Assembly: GCA_016208495.1 (NCBI GenBank)
Contig: JACQXX010000070.1
Coordinates: 186,001-250,000 of the forward strand
Source of the DNA: Acidobacteriota bacterium
GTDB lineage: Bacteria > Acidobacteriota > Blastocatellia > Chloracidobacteriales > Chloracidobacteriaceae
DNA length: 64,000 nt
Direction: 5' to 3'
Position 1 is the stretch's first letter, and the number at the start of each line of letters is the position of its first letter. Below the pieces are notes generated by a model. The model worked only from the letters and a program-made list of their open reading frames with translations. It ran no database searches and was not told where the DNA came from. The position numbers and the translations under genes are program-made. Positions 17,436 to 26,044 of the stretch are shown in pieces.

Positions 17436-18593
17436 TTATGCAGCGCTTGAAGATGGCTTCGATGCGGCGTCTTCAGGCAGTAAAGCTTTGATTTCACGGA
17501 CGATGCGCTGGAATTCTTCCTGGTCTTCAAAGGCATACATCACGAGTTGATAGCCGTTATAAATACAGACCAGTCCATTTCCAAACAACCAGACGGTTTC
17601 CAAAATCGGATTTCCACCAAGCACAATATCAATCGGGAAGCCAACAATCCGGCCCGGTGTGAAAATCTCAGTTAGCAACGTTGTTCCGAGTGCAATGTTA
17701 AACGCACCCAGGAGTGGGGCGCCGACATATTGAGCCGCTTTGCGTTGAAATCGAATGCGTTCCACTTCGGCCTCGGTCAAATTTCCTTCCGCCACCAGCC
17801 GGTCCTGTTCTTTCAGGTATTTCATAAACCGCTTGGAAAGCTCAGTTGAGCCGACTGAAATCAGCGCGCTGTGGAACAACCAGTGCCGTGAAACTCCAAA
17901 CAACACTTTGTCCAATCCAGGAAAAGCTGAACCCAACCGAATGCCGGCAATCGCGGCAACGCCAATCAGCGCTGCCGTGCCAGGGTTTTCTTCGATCCAT
18001 TGTTTGGCAGATGAAATGCCATTGAAGGTTGAGGTCGTGGCGCGCGCAGCACGAGTGCCGAAATCGTAGGCTTCCTCAGCACGGGTGTAATATTCTTTGG
18101 CGGTTTCGCGGGCTGAACCATAGGCTTTGGCGGCCTTATCAGCGGCGTCAGAGGCGGTTTCTTTGGCGGTGCTGTACACTTTGGCGGCTTTTTCAGCCGC
18201 TTCAGCCGCTTTTTCGGCGGCTTCCTCGGCTTTTTCCACGGCTTTACTGGCGCCGGTTTTGATGGCGTCGGCGCTGACTTTGGCTGAATCTCCAGCGGCT
18301 TTTTTGAGGTTATCCGTGATTTTGTGCTCTTCGTCGAGCTTCTGAAATCCATCGCGGGCGGTATTGACGGCTGAAGAAATCGTCGGCTCTACCTTTTCGG
18401 TCACCGTTTTGGCCGCTTCGGAAATGGATTCAGTTGCTTCACGGGCGGCTTCTTCGCCTTTGCGAACGGCATCGCCAGCGGCTTTCACCGTTTGCTCGAC
18501 TTTATCGGAGAGATTGTATTTCTCGTCGAGTTCCTGAGCCTTTTCCTGGGCTTTTTTCCGCCATTCCGAAAATTTATCAAAGTAATTAGACAT
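17436..18593 (-). CDS. LEA-like amphipathic repeat protein with membrane C-terminal half
   Basis: A 385-residue protein. The first 200 residues are Ala/Lys/Glu-rich, with 11-residue-type repeats such as KAVEKAEEAAEKAAEAAEKA and SDAADKAAKAYGSARETA, the composition of group-3 late embryogenesis abundant and apolipoprotein-like proteins. Residues about 206-230 and several stretches between 280 and 365 are hydrophobic (AALIGVAAIAGIRLG, LLGAFNIALGTTLL, TVWLFGNGLVCIYNGY), so the helical arm would be anchored to a membrane. LEA-type helices protect membranes during drying or cold; that role here is inferred. The arrangement of an LEA-like arm fused to a polytopic domain is unusual. It is 18 bases downstream of the next gene. 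Confidence 0.75.
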   Translation of the reverse strand: MSNYFDKFSEWRKKAQEKAQELDEKYNLSDKVEQTVKAAGDAVRKGEEAAREATESISEAAKTVTEKVEPTISSAVNTARDGFQKLDEEHKITDNLKKAAGDSAKVSADAIKTGASKAVEKAEEAAEKAAEAAEKAAKVYSTAKETASDAADKAAKAYGSARETAKEYYTRAEEAYDFGTRAARATTSTFNGISSAKQWIEENPGTAALIGVAAIAGIRLGSAFPGLDKVLFGVSRHWLFHSALISVGSTELSKRFMKYLKEQDRLVAEGNLTEAEVERIRFQRKAAQYVGAPLLGAFNIALGTTLLTEIFTPGRIVGFPIDIVLGGNPILETVWLFGNGLVCIYNGYQLVMYAFEDQEEFQRIVREIKALLPEDAASKPSSSAA

Positions 18594-18611
18594 AAAGACC
18601 TCACCAAAATT

Positions 18612-19262
18612 TCACCGTTTATAGACAACTGCCGTCAATCCGACGGTAATGGCCGAGCCGCTGATTCCCTGAATCTGAACTTTTTCTTTCTCAACCTTAA
18701 ATTCAAAAGCGGAGGGTGCCATGACGCTTAAACTATTGCCATCAGGCAAATTGAGAGCAAATGTGAGTTGGTTGCCACAGGTCAACTGGGCGGAAACTGG
18801 CCCTCCGTCTTTGGTTCCAACTGACAGTGTACCGCCGCAGTTAAGCTGGGACTTTGTTTTATAGTGTTTGACTTTGACCTGTCCGCTCTGGACCTTTGCC
18901 TCAAATGTACCACGAATCGCCCGGTCAAAAGCCGTGTTGAAATACTTTTCGCGGTAGTCAGGGTGGCTAAACACAATCTCAAAATCTTTCATTTCTTTTG
19001 GCGACGCGACTTCCAGGACAAACTCACCATCGGAGTCGGTGTACGTCCGGTATTCATCATATTCAGTGCGAATGGTAACCAGGGCGTTGGATAGCCCGAC
19101 TTTACGGCTGGAATCAATGACCGTTCCACGAAATGTGATTTTGGCGGCACCAACCATTGAAAATTGAGCCTGTGCTGCTTGACTGGCGCCGAGGAAAACT
19201 ACTGCCAGCACAATCACTCGACCCATCATCGAGAAAAACGAACCTGACAAACCTGAAAACAC
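18612..19262 (-). CDS. Exported protein with carboxypeptidase-regulatory-like domain
   Basis: A 216-residue secreted protein. The GTG start at 19262 has AAGGAG six bases upstream, giving a signal peptide MFSGLSGSFFSMMGRVIVLA that continues to a cleavage region at QAAQAQ. Residues about 42-110 follow the CarboxypepD_reg-like beta-sandwich pattern: FRGTVIDSSRKVGLSNALVT, TYTDSDGEFVLEV, FSHPDYRE. The rest is beta-rich with a Cys pair (QLNCGG, QLTCGN) that could form a disulfide. Function unknown; such domains serve as adhesion or structural modules in envelope proteins. The gene is probably cotranscribed with the LEA-like gene. Confidence 0.75.
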   Translation of the reverse strand: MFSGLSGSFFSMMGRVIVLAVVFLGASQAAQAQFSMVGAAKITFRGTVIDSSRKVGLSNALVTIRTEYDEYRTYTDSDGEFVLEVASPKEMKDFEIVFSHPDYREKYFNTAFDRAIRGTFEAKVQSGQVKVKHYKTKSQLNCGGTLSVGTKDGGPVSAQLTCGNQLTFALNLPDGNSLSVMAPSAFEFKVEKEKVQIQGISGSAITVGLTAVVYKR

Positions 19263-19286
19263 AACCGACTCCTTTTAAAGTATTTA

Positions 19287-19390
19287 GAATGAAAAATGAA
19301 GAATGAAGCGCAAAGCCGAATGAAGAATGAAGAATCAAACCAATCAAATTTCTTCAGCCCGTTATTCTTCAGCCCGACTTCTTCAGCCCG
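19287..19390. repeat. GAAGAAT and CTTCAGCCCG repeat arrays
   Basis: Units of GAATGAA/GAAGAAT fill about 19287-19335, followed by three copies of CTTCAGCCCG at about 19351-19390. The array stops a few bases before the stop codon of the downstream-ending thioredoxin fusion gene. Confidence 0.8.
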
Positions 19391-19396
19391 ATAAGA

Positions 19397-20611
19397 CTAG
19401 AGTCCCAGCGCCTTGGTGACTTCCGGTTCCAGCTCTTCACCGCGTACATTAACCGCTGCGATTTTGCCATCCTTCCCGATCAACAAGGTGAAGGGAATCG
19501 CCCGAATTTTGAACTGGATTGCCAAATCACCCTTCCAGGCTTTGCCGTCAAAGACGTGTCGCCAGTTCATTTTACTGTCCTTGATGACTTCGAGCAGCTT
19601 GGTTTTGGCGTTGGCTTCATCGAGTGAAACGCTCACAATTTCAAACCCTTTTGGATGGAGTTTTTGATAGGTTTCCACCAAATTCGGGATTTCAGCCCGG
19701 CAAGGACCGCACCAGGTGGCCCAGAAATCCAGCAGGACTACTTTGCCTTTGTACTGGTCGAGCACTAACTCTTTGCCCACCATGTCTTTGGCGGCGGCGA
19801 GCTTGATTTCACCACCCGCTTTGAGTGATTCGTCATAGTAGGCCGGTTCTTTTTCCGGTGCGACTTCTTTGGCACCGGCTGGTGGAGTAAAGGCAAAGGC
19901 CGTTTCAGTGAGTACCGCATTGGGTTTGATGTTGGAATGAGTTTCAACCAGCGAAATGGCATTGCTGCCAAAGGTTACCTCAACATCGAGCTGGTACAGA
20001 AAATGATCTGCCTTCCCCACATAAAACACGAGCACCCCGACTGGTTGCTTTAATTTGGCTTTGACCACATCAACTGCAGTGCCATTTAGATTTTGACTCT
20101 CACCCAAGACAACCGATTCGGCCAGGTTCAGAATGTTGTTCAACACACCTGAGCCAGTCACGATATAGGGACTGAGGGCACCATCTGGGGCCAGATTGCT
20201 GGTGATCTGCATGAGCGCTCCCTTGTCAGTTGGAGCCGGCCCTTTCACAAATTCGTCTTTTTTACTTGGGGAGTAAAAGAAATAATTCGTGCCATCAGAC
20301 ACGGCTTTTGATTCGCCTTTGGCATTGGTCAATGTGGCGGCAACCTGGTTGGGGCGTTTATAGGAAATAGCGAGTGTGGAATTTTCGGCTTTTTCGCCTT
20401 TACTCTGAACTTGAATCGTCACTGACAGGGAATTGAGAACCTTATATGCCTCATTCATTTGATTCAGCACAACTTGTGCCTGGGGATCAATGTTTGGCGG
20501 AGTCGGTTTTTTCTCCTCCGTTTGGGCATAAATTGCGGTCGTTGTGGTCAATACAACACAAACGGCCAGGGTCAGCCAGCGGTGAAGACGATGTGAAACG
20601 AACGATACCAT
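19397..20611 (-). CDS. Lipoprotein-carrier-like (DUF2092) / TlpA thioredoxin fusion protein, copy 1
   Basis: A 404-residue exported protein. The ATG at 20611 has AAAGGAG 11 bases upstream; an upstream in-frame start at 20641 has none. A signal peptide ends near YAQ (about residue 30). Residues about 45-250 follow the LolA/DUF2092 pattern (LNQMNEAYKVLNSLSVTIQV, FYVGKADHFLYQLDVEV). The C-terminal 120 residues are a TlpA/ResA thioredoxin with KGKVVLLDFWATWCGPC (active Cys pair at about 301 and 304) and the cis-Pro segment RAIPFTLLIG. It should work in the periplasm as a thiol-disulfide protein that may also bind a lipid or lipoprotein. A paralogue with the same layout is next door. Confidence 0.88.
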   Translation of the reverse strand: MVSFVSHRLHRWLTLAVCVVLTTTTAIYAQTEEKKPTPPNIDPQAQVVLNQMNEAYKVLNSLSVTIQVQSKGEKAENSTLAISYKRPNQVAATLTNAKGESKAVSDGTNYFFYSPSKKDEFVKGPAPTDKGALMQITSNLAPDGALSPYIVTGSGVLNNILNLAESVVLGESQNLNGTAVDVVKAKLKQPVGVLVFYVGKADHFLYQLDVEVTFGSNAISLVETHSNIKPNAVLTETAFAFTPPAGAKEVAPEKEPAYYDESLKAGGEIKLAAAKDMVGKELVLDQYKGKVVLLDFWATWCGPCRAEIPNLVETYQKLHPKGFEIVSVSLDEANAKTKLLEVIKDSKMNWRHVFDGKAWKGDLAIQFKIRAIPFTLLIGKDGKIAAVNVRGEELEPEVTKALGL

Positions 20612-20662
20612 GGTGAAAAGTGCTCCTTTGATTAAAAACAAAAACCCGCGAAATACTTTGGG

Positions 20663-20741
20663 ACTTGGTGTTTGGTGTTTGGTGCCTGGTGTTTGGTGTT
20701 TCTTCGAAAGTATTGATTTCTAACCACTAACCACTAACCAC
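20663..20741. repeat. TTGGTGT and CACTAAC heptamer arrays
   Basis: About five units of TTGGTGT (one reading TGCCTGG) at 20665-20700, then a conserved segment TTTCTTCGAAAGTATTGATT shared, in inverted form, with 22.1 kb and 62.7 kb, then CCACTAA units at about 20721-20741 that touch the stop codon of the upstream thioredoxin gene. Confidence 0.85.
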
Positions 20742-22028
20742 TCAACTCTTTTGGGCCAGTGCCTGTTGAATGGCAGGTTCAAGCGTTGCACCCCGAACGT
20801 TCACCGCTGCAATTTTTCCATCTCGGCCCAAAAGCAGGGTGAACGGGATGCTTCGGACCTGATATTGGGTTGAAATCGTTCCCTCCCAACCTTTGCCTTC
20901 ATAAATTTGGCGCCAGGGCATTTTATTTTCTTTGATAAATTGGGTCAGGGCTGTTTGGGCATTGGCATTATCCAGGGAAATGCCGAGGACCTCAAACCCT
21001 TGTTTTTGATACTTGTTGTAAGCGGCAATGACATTTGGGAGTTCCGCCCGACAGGGGGCACACCAGGTTGCCCAAAAATCAAGCAGGACAACCTTGCCTT
21101 TGAATTGATCAAGTGAAACCGGGTTGCCAGCCAGATCAGTGGCGTTGATCGGAATCGGAGCGGTACCGGGTTTATATTTCGAATCTTGAAGTGCCTGAAC
21201 CGCGGCAACTTGTTGGGCTCCAGCCGGTGGCGTAAATGAAAACGTTTGTTCCGTCGTTGCAGCGCCTGGTTGAAGCCGGGTATAGGTCTCGGTCATCTGA
21301 CCCGCGACCCGGCCCTGAACTGAGTGTTCAAACATGACCTGGCGGAGCAGGCGATCAGACTCGGCAATCACAAAGGTGAGTTTTGATTCACCTTCCGCCG
21401 AAGATTGAACGGCAATAATGGTTTTGGCCGGAACCCCGTCAATCGTCGTGGATGGGCCAAAGGAGAGTGACTTCATTTGTTCCGACAGCCCCTGCATCAA
21501 ATCCAGTCCGGCCAGCACAAACGGGGATGGCCCGACGTTGCCTTCGCCTGAAAGTTGATTGGCAAACATGATTGCCGCCAGGACACCATTCCCACCTTCC
21601 ATTTTTGGTGTTGCTTCTTTGATAAACTGGTTTGGGGTATCACCTTTCATTCCGTACAGAAACTTCCCATCGCCAACCACCTGGGTTTCAGACTCTTTCC
21701 CTTTAATCTTGACCACCGCCTGATCTGGCCGACGCAGCAAGATTTCTGAAGTAAATGAATTTCGAACCGTTGGCAGGTCGGCGTTCGTCGAATCAGTCAC
21801 ATCAGTTGTGATGGTAACTGAAAATGACCCGAGTTTTTGATACGCCGTCGTCATTTCACCAAACAATTGTTTGGCTTTCGGGTCAATGCCAGGTGTGGTA
21901 GCGGATGAGTCAGATTCGGCTGGCGCAGATCCGTTCTGGTTATTTTTCTGAAACCAGATAACAGCAAGCGCAACGGCGGTGAGTAGCAAAATGATGATTG
22001 CCATTCGCTGTGTTTTGTGATTTGTCAT
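20742..22028 (-). CDS. DUF2092-like / TlpA thioredoxin fusion protein, copy 2
   Basis: A 428-residue paralogue of the preceding thioredoxin fusion. Start at ATG 22028 is backed by GGAG about eight bases upstream; a TTG four codons earlier is less likely. An N-terminal hydrophobic helix (MAIIILLLTAVALAVIWFQK) serves as uncleaved anchor or signal. The middle (about 55-270) is LolA/DUF2092-like (LFGEMTTAYQKLGSFSVTIT, FVIAESDRLLRQVMFEH), and the C-terminus is TlpA-like with DFWATWCAPCRAELPN and RSIPFTLLLG. The two genes differ throughout but keep the same architecture and end, so they arose by an old tandem duplication. The stop TGA abuts GTTAGTG repeat DNA. Confidence 0.88.
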   Translation of the reverse strand: MTNHKTQRMAIIILLLTAVALAVIWFQKNNQNGSAPAESDSSATTPGIDPKAKQLFGEMTTAYQKLGSFSVTITTDVTDSTNADLPTVRNSFTSEILLRRPDQAVVKIKGKESETQVVGDGKFLYGMKGDTPNQFIKEATPKMEGGNGVLAAIMFANQLSGEGNVGPSPFVLAGLDLMQGLSEQMKSLSFGPSTTIDGVPAKTIIAVQSSAEGESKLTFVIAESDRLLRQVMFEHSVQGRVAGQMTETYTRLQPGAATTEQTFSFTPPAGAQQVAAVQALQDSKYKPGTAPIPINATDLAGNPVSLDQFKGKVVLLDFWATWCAPCRAELPNVIAAYNKYQKQGFEVLGISLDNANAQTALTQFIKENKMPWRQIYEGKGWEGTISTQYQVRSIPFTLLLGRDGKIAAVNVRGATLEPAIQQALAQKS

Positions 22029-22050
22029 TGATCGCTCCAAGGAAAAGGCG

Positions 22051-22220
22051 GAATGAAGAATGAAGAATGAAGAATGTGGTTAGTGGTTAGTGGTTAGTGG
22101 TTAGAAATCAATACTTTCGAAGAAGAACCAGGAACCAGGAGCCAAAAACTAAAAAAACAAAAACCAGGAACTAACCACTAACCACTAGCCACTCACCACT
22201 TTCTTCATTCGGCTTCATTC
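22051..22220. repeat. Nested mirrored heptamer element (GAATGAA / GTTAGTG)
   Basis: Order: GAATGAA array (22051-22075), GTTAGTG array (22078-22103), shared segment GAAATCAATACTTTCGAAG, GAACCAG units (about 22126-22145), then inverted CACTAAC array (22170-22200) and inverted ATTCTTC-type units (22201-22220). The outer and inner families mirror each other across the centre. The right-hand half is translated as the C-terminus of the debranching enzyme. Confidence 0.9.
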
Positions 22221-24321
22221 CCCATACTGGCGGGCAATTTCCATAAATGTCTTCGACCAGACACCGGTAAATTTCAGCCACGCTCCATGCCTGGGCAATA
22301 CAACCCCGAGGTGTGTGTGGGATGTCGCCGTCAAATATTTCTGAAATGCTGCCAATCCCGGCTTCTTTGAGGTGGGTTTCAAATCCCGAGAGCCACTGGC
22401 GGGCCTGGGGAGCCGCTTCAGGTTGATTCGGGTGATTTCGAACCCAGGCGGAAACAAACCCTCCCATCAGAAATGGCCAAACTGTTCCTTGATGATAGGC
22501 GGCATCCCGTTTTCGTTGATCGCCTTCATAGCGACCAGTGTAGCCAGCTTCTTTGGGGCCCAATGAACGGAGCCCAACGGGGGTCAAGAGTTCCCGCTCA
22601 ACCTGAGTCAGGGCCTGAAGGCAACGTTCGGCATCATCAAAAATTGGGTAGGGCAAACTCATGGCATAGACTTGATTGGGGCGCAGTGCCGGGTCAGATT
22701 GGTGATCGGTGACCACATCAAACAGACATTTGCGCGACTGATTCCAGAACTTTTCCGCAAAGCTGGCTTTGGCCTGGCTGGCGATAGCCGTGTATTTCGC
22801 CGCTGTTTCCGTATCGCCAAGGGCTTCGGCAATCGAAGCCGCCACTCGCAGGCCGTTATACCAGAGGGCCTGGATTTCAACCGGCTTTCCAATCCGAGGG
22901 GTGACGACCCAATCGCCGATTTTGGCATCCATCCAGGTGAGTTGGACGCCGTCCTGACCGCCATAGAGCAACCCGTCCTCAGTCGCATGAATGTTGTAAT
23001 TGGTACCCGCAAGGTGATTCCGGAAAATGTTTTGCAGCGTCGGATAGAGTTCCTCGGCGACAAACGTGAGGTCGTTGGTGTAGTCCAGATAGCGTCCAAC
23101 GGCATAGACAAACCAGAGCGTCCCGTCAATGGTGTTGTATTCCGGCACGGCATCTCCATCCTGGAACCGATTCGGAATGAGTCCATTTTGTTCAACTTCG
23201 GCAAAAGCTTTCAAAATATTGCGGGCTGTCGCATATCGCCCGGTCACCAGGGTCAATCCGGTCAACGAAATAAAGGTGTCGCGTCCCCAATCGGTAAACC
23301 ACGGATACCCGGCGATGACTGTCTCTAACTGATTTCCTCGCGACACAATAAAAGGCGAAGTTGCTGTAGCCAGCGGGCGAATCAGAGGGTCAGCCGAGAG
23401 GGTTGCGGCTCGCTGAGCACGGTTTTCCGGCATTGAAGCGTCGAGTGGGCGGACTTTGGCGTCGGCTTGAACGCCTGATGAGAGCACCGAAGTTGGAACT
23501 CCGAAGCGGCGCACCATTTCCTGGTCATGCAAACTTTCCCACTCTTGAATCTGATGCGGATGGGTTGAGGCAATAACCACCGCTGGGCCAAAGTTGAGAT
23601 GAAAACTAAAGACCAGCGGTGAATATCCGTCTTCTTGAAAATCGCTCCCCCGAGCTAATTCCTCTCGATATTGGAACCGGCGATACCAAAAACCTTCAAG
23701 CGAGACCTCGGTGGCGTTGTGGGCCAGATACAGCGCCGGCATGTCAGAGTAGGGGGTGAGGGTGATGAGTCCTTGATCAACCCCAACCTTTTTTTCGAGC
23801 TGAGGATTCTCAAAGGTCAGGCTGTGATAGTCACGAAAGGCCAGAATCGGGCGTAATTCAAGCACCACCGGCACATCCGGGGGAGACGTCAGCCGATATT
23901 CAACCACCGTGGTGTTTTCCCCCTGCACCATCCACAGACAGGCTTCGATCTCAACCTCACCCAGCCGATAGGTCCAGGTTGGCCAGGGCGTGTTTCGAAA
24001 CCGCACCAGGTATTTGTAGCCGGCTGGATAGACTGTATCCGGGTACTGATTGGTCGAGGTTTCATAGCGTTTTCCATCAATCTTGACTGATGATTCAAAC
24101 GCATTGAGCAGGAGTTTTCGAACCACTGGAGGTTTGGTGGCTGCAAATAACAAACCGTGGTAGCGCCGGGTTCGCACTCTTGCCAGCGTACCTGATGCAA
24201 ACCCGCCAATGCCGTTGGTGTCGAGCCACTCCTGGGAAGATGCCGCCTTGAAATCCTGGAGTACTTCGCGCTCAACAACAATAGTTGATGTGTCAATGAT
24301 CGTGGTTTTATAGGAAGCCAT
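22171..24321 (-). CDS. Glycogen debranching enzyme (amylo-alpha-1,6-glucosidase, GH133 type)
   Basis: A 716-residue enzyme with the two-part layout of bacterial amylo-alpha-1,6-glucosidases: an N-terminal beta-sandwich (about 15-290; NGIGGFASGTLARVRTRRYHGLL) and a C-terminal helical barrel carrying the family motifs PWFTDWGRDTFISL, GLIPNRF, YNTIDGTLWFVYA and MDAKIGDWVVTPR. It removes alpha-1,6 branches of glycogen in the cytoplasm. The final residues NEESGEWLVVSG and the stop are encoded entirely by heptamer repeat DNA. The ATG at 24321 (MASYKTTIID) is preferred; the frame extends to 24456 but the extra 45 residues look unrelated to the family. A GH13 enzyme lies at 40.9 kb. Confidence 0.93.
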   Translation of the reverse strand: MASYKTTIIDTSTIVVEREVLQDFKAASSQEWLDTNGIGGFASGTLARVRTRRYHGLLFAATKPPVVRKLLLNAFESSVKIDGKRYETSTNQYPDTVYPAGYKYLVRFRNTPWPTWTYRLGEVEIEACLWMVQGENTTVVEYRLTSPPDVPVVLELRPILAFRDYHSLTFENPQLEKKVGVDQGLITLTPYSDMPALYLAHNATEVSLEGFWYRRFQYREELARGSDFQEDGYSPLVFSFHLNFGPAVVIASTHPHQIQEWESLHDQEMVRRFGVPTSVLSSGVQADAKVRPLDASMPENRAQRAATLSADPLIRPLATATSPFIVSRGNQLETVIAGYPWFTDWGRDTFISLTGLTLVTGRYATARNILKAFAEVEQNGLIPNRFQDGDAVPEYNTIDGTLWFVYAVGRYLDYTNDLTFVAEELYPTLQNIFRNHLAGTNYNIHATEDGLLYGGQDGVQLTWMDAKIGDWVVTPRIGKPVEIQALWYNGLRVAASIAEALGDTETAAKYTAIASQAKASFAEKFWNQSRKCLFDVVTDHQSDPALRPNQVYAMSLPYPIFDDAERCLQALTQVERELLTPVGLRSLGPKEAGYTGRYEGDQRKRDAAYHQGTVWPFLMGGFVSAWVRNHPNQPEAAPQARQWLSGFETHLKEAGIGSISEIFDGDIPHTPRGCIAQAWSVAEIYRCLVEDIYGNCPPVWGMKPNEESGEWLVVSG

Positions 24322-24474
24322 AATGATGATCTCACAGGGAGGGCAGGTGATTGGGATTGGGGAATCGAGGTCTGTGACTGTTGACCGGCAGTCAATTGAA
24401 GCAGAGCCAGCCATCAAGAATGAGGGGCCACAAGCCAGCCCAACCCAAAGAAGCAACCGTGAGGTACCAGATTT

Positions 24475-25830
24475 TTAAGGGGCAAAAAACCAACCAAGTC
24501 CAGTTGCCGCAATTAAAATATAAAGAGGATTGAACTTGCATCTTACAAAGATTGCAGCACTAAGCGCAATGATGGAAAGAACCACCAGTTGCGAAAGAGG
24601 CGGTCCAACCAAAGCTGTCAGCCCAAGGCTGGTGGCTGCTGCCGCCAGTAAGGCAATTGCCGTTGGCGTGACCCCAGCCAGCGCTCCACGAACGAGCCGA
24701 TTTTGGTGAAAAATCTCAAGCGATTTGCCCGCCCACACCGTGAAGAAAAAAGGCATGACAAAAACACCGATGGTCGCAAGCAGGGCACCTGGAAATCCGG
24801 CGACCCGATATCCAATAAAAGTGACCGTAATGACAACCGGGCCGGGCGTGAGCTGTCCCAAAGCCATGCCGTCCATAAATTCATGATGCGAAAGCCACTG
24901 GTGGTTGGTGACAACTTCATGCTCCATCAATGGCACCATCACATAGCCCCCACCAAAAGTAAACGCTCCAAGTTTAAGCGCCATAAGAGCCAGAGACACC
25001 AGTCGGTGATGAAACACCCAGGTTGAAAATCGCCGAAATGAGTCGGCCATCGAAATATTATTGGCCAGGGCGTACCCTCCAAATCCCACGAATGCAAGAA
25101 AAATCAATCCAACCCCTGTGAATCCGATCACCCAAACGATTTTATGAAAGCGTGGCGCCGGCTGCGGGTTGATGATGGAGGTGGGTTCAGGCGTGGGCGT
25201 TTCCAGCGATGTAAACCCCCATATGGCGCCTCCGGCAAGCGACAGAAAAATAATTGGAAACACCAGACTGGGAAATGCCACCGCGATTCCATAAACTGCC
25301 AGGGCTTGAGCCAGTTGATATCGGGTTTGGAGGGCGGATGTGCCAAGCCGGATTGCGGTTCCAGCGACCAAACCAGTGACGGCTGGGTTTAATCCGAAGA
25401 AAAGATAACCGACGGCTGGGATATTCTTGGTGTATCCGTAGGCAATCGAAAATCCAACCATCAGTAAAAAGGACGGTAGGATAAACATCACCAGCGAAAC
25501 CAGTGCTCCAGGTATTCCCTGTAAGCGAAAGCCAATGTGCGCAATGGCATTTGGGCCGATTGGACCAGGGAGGCTCTGACCAAGGGCAACTGACTCAATA
25601 AATTCCTGATTGGAAATCCATTGTTTCACTCGCACAACTTTGTCTTGAATCAAACCCATCACGGCACCGCCGCCAAAGCACGTCATGCCAAGCAGGCTAA
25701 AGGTCAGGGCCAGATCGCTCAGTGTAATTTGTGGAGGGTGATGAGTGGGAGCAAGAGGAACGAGAGGTGTGAGGTGTGAGGTGTTGAACCCTGATCCGGA
25801 CGGCTCAACTTGTAAATTTCCATCTGCCAT
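24475..25830 (-). CDS. chrA: Chromate transporter (ChrA/CHR family)
   Basis: A 451-residue inner-membrane protein with two homologous CHR halves. Each half contains the family signature: FGGGAVMGLIQDK with QSLPGPIGPNAIAHIG in the first, FGGGYVMVPLMEHE with QLTPGPVVITVTFIGY in the second, each with about five to six membrane helices. Members export chromate or act as related anion transporters. The cytoplasmic N-terminus (about residues 13-35) is Pro/His-rich and is partly encoded by a (GGTGTGA) heptamer array at about 25768-25788, so this end is probably not conserved. No Shine-Dalgarno sequence is evident. No chromate-responsive regulator is adjacent. Confidence 0.92.
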   Translation of the reverse strand: MADGNLQVEPSGSGFNTSHLTPLVPLAPTHHPPQITLSDLALTFSLLGMTCFGGGAVMGLIQDKVVRVKQWISNQEFIESVALGQSLPGPIGPNAIAHIGFRLQGIPGALVSLVMFILPSFLLMVGFSIAYGYTKNIPAVGYLFFGLNPAVTGLVAGTAIRLGTSALQTRYQLAQALAVYGIAVAFPSLVFPIIFLSLAGGAIWGFTSLETPTPEPTSIINPQPAPRFHKIVWVIGFTGVGLIFLAFVGFGGYALANNISMADSFRRFSTWVFHHRLVSLALMALKLGAFTFGGGYVMVPLMEHEVVTNHQWLSHHEFMDGMALGQLTPGPVVITVTFIGYRVAGFPGALLATIGVFVMPFFFTVWAGKSLEIFHQNRLVRGALAGVTPTAIALLAAAATSLGLTALVGPPLSQLVVLSIIALSAAIFVRCKFNPLYILIAATGLGWFFAP

Positions 25831-25844
25831 AGGAAGAACCGCTT

Positions 25845-26041
25845 GAATGAAGAATTGCGAATGAAGAATGAAGAAACCAATGAGTGGTGAGTGGCTAGTG
25901 GTTAGTTCTTGGAAGGTGTTGATTTCTAATCACTAATCACTAGCCACTAATCACTAACCACTACTAATCACTAACCACTCACCACTCACCACTACTAATC
26001 ACTCACCACTACTAAGCACATTCTTCATTCTCAATTCTTCA
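25845..26041. repeat. GAATGAA / GTTAGTG mirrored heptamer arrays
   Basis: GAATGAA-type units at 25845-25875, GTGAGTG and GTTAGTG units at about 25881-25906, a short shared centre (GTGTTGATTTCTAA), then a long inverted run of CACTAAC, CACTAAT and CACTCAC units (25927-26015) and ATTCTTC units to 26041. It fills the whole gap between pilT and chrA. Confidence 0.9.
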
Positions 26042-26044
26042 ACC

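Noticed and set aside
22672-23328. 218-codon plus-strand frame
   Set aside because: It is antisense to the conserved catalytic part of the debranching enzyme.
25927-26015. CRISPR-like array
   Set aside because: Units are 7 bases, with no unique spacers and no cas genes; it is a tandem heptamer array.
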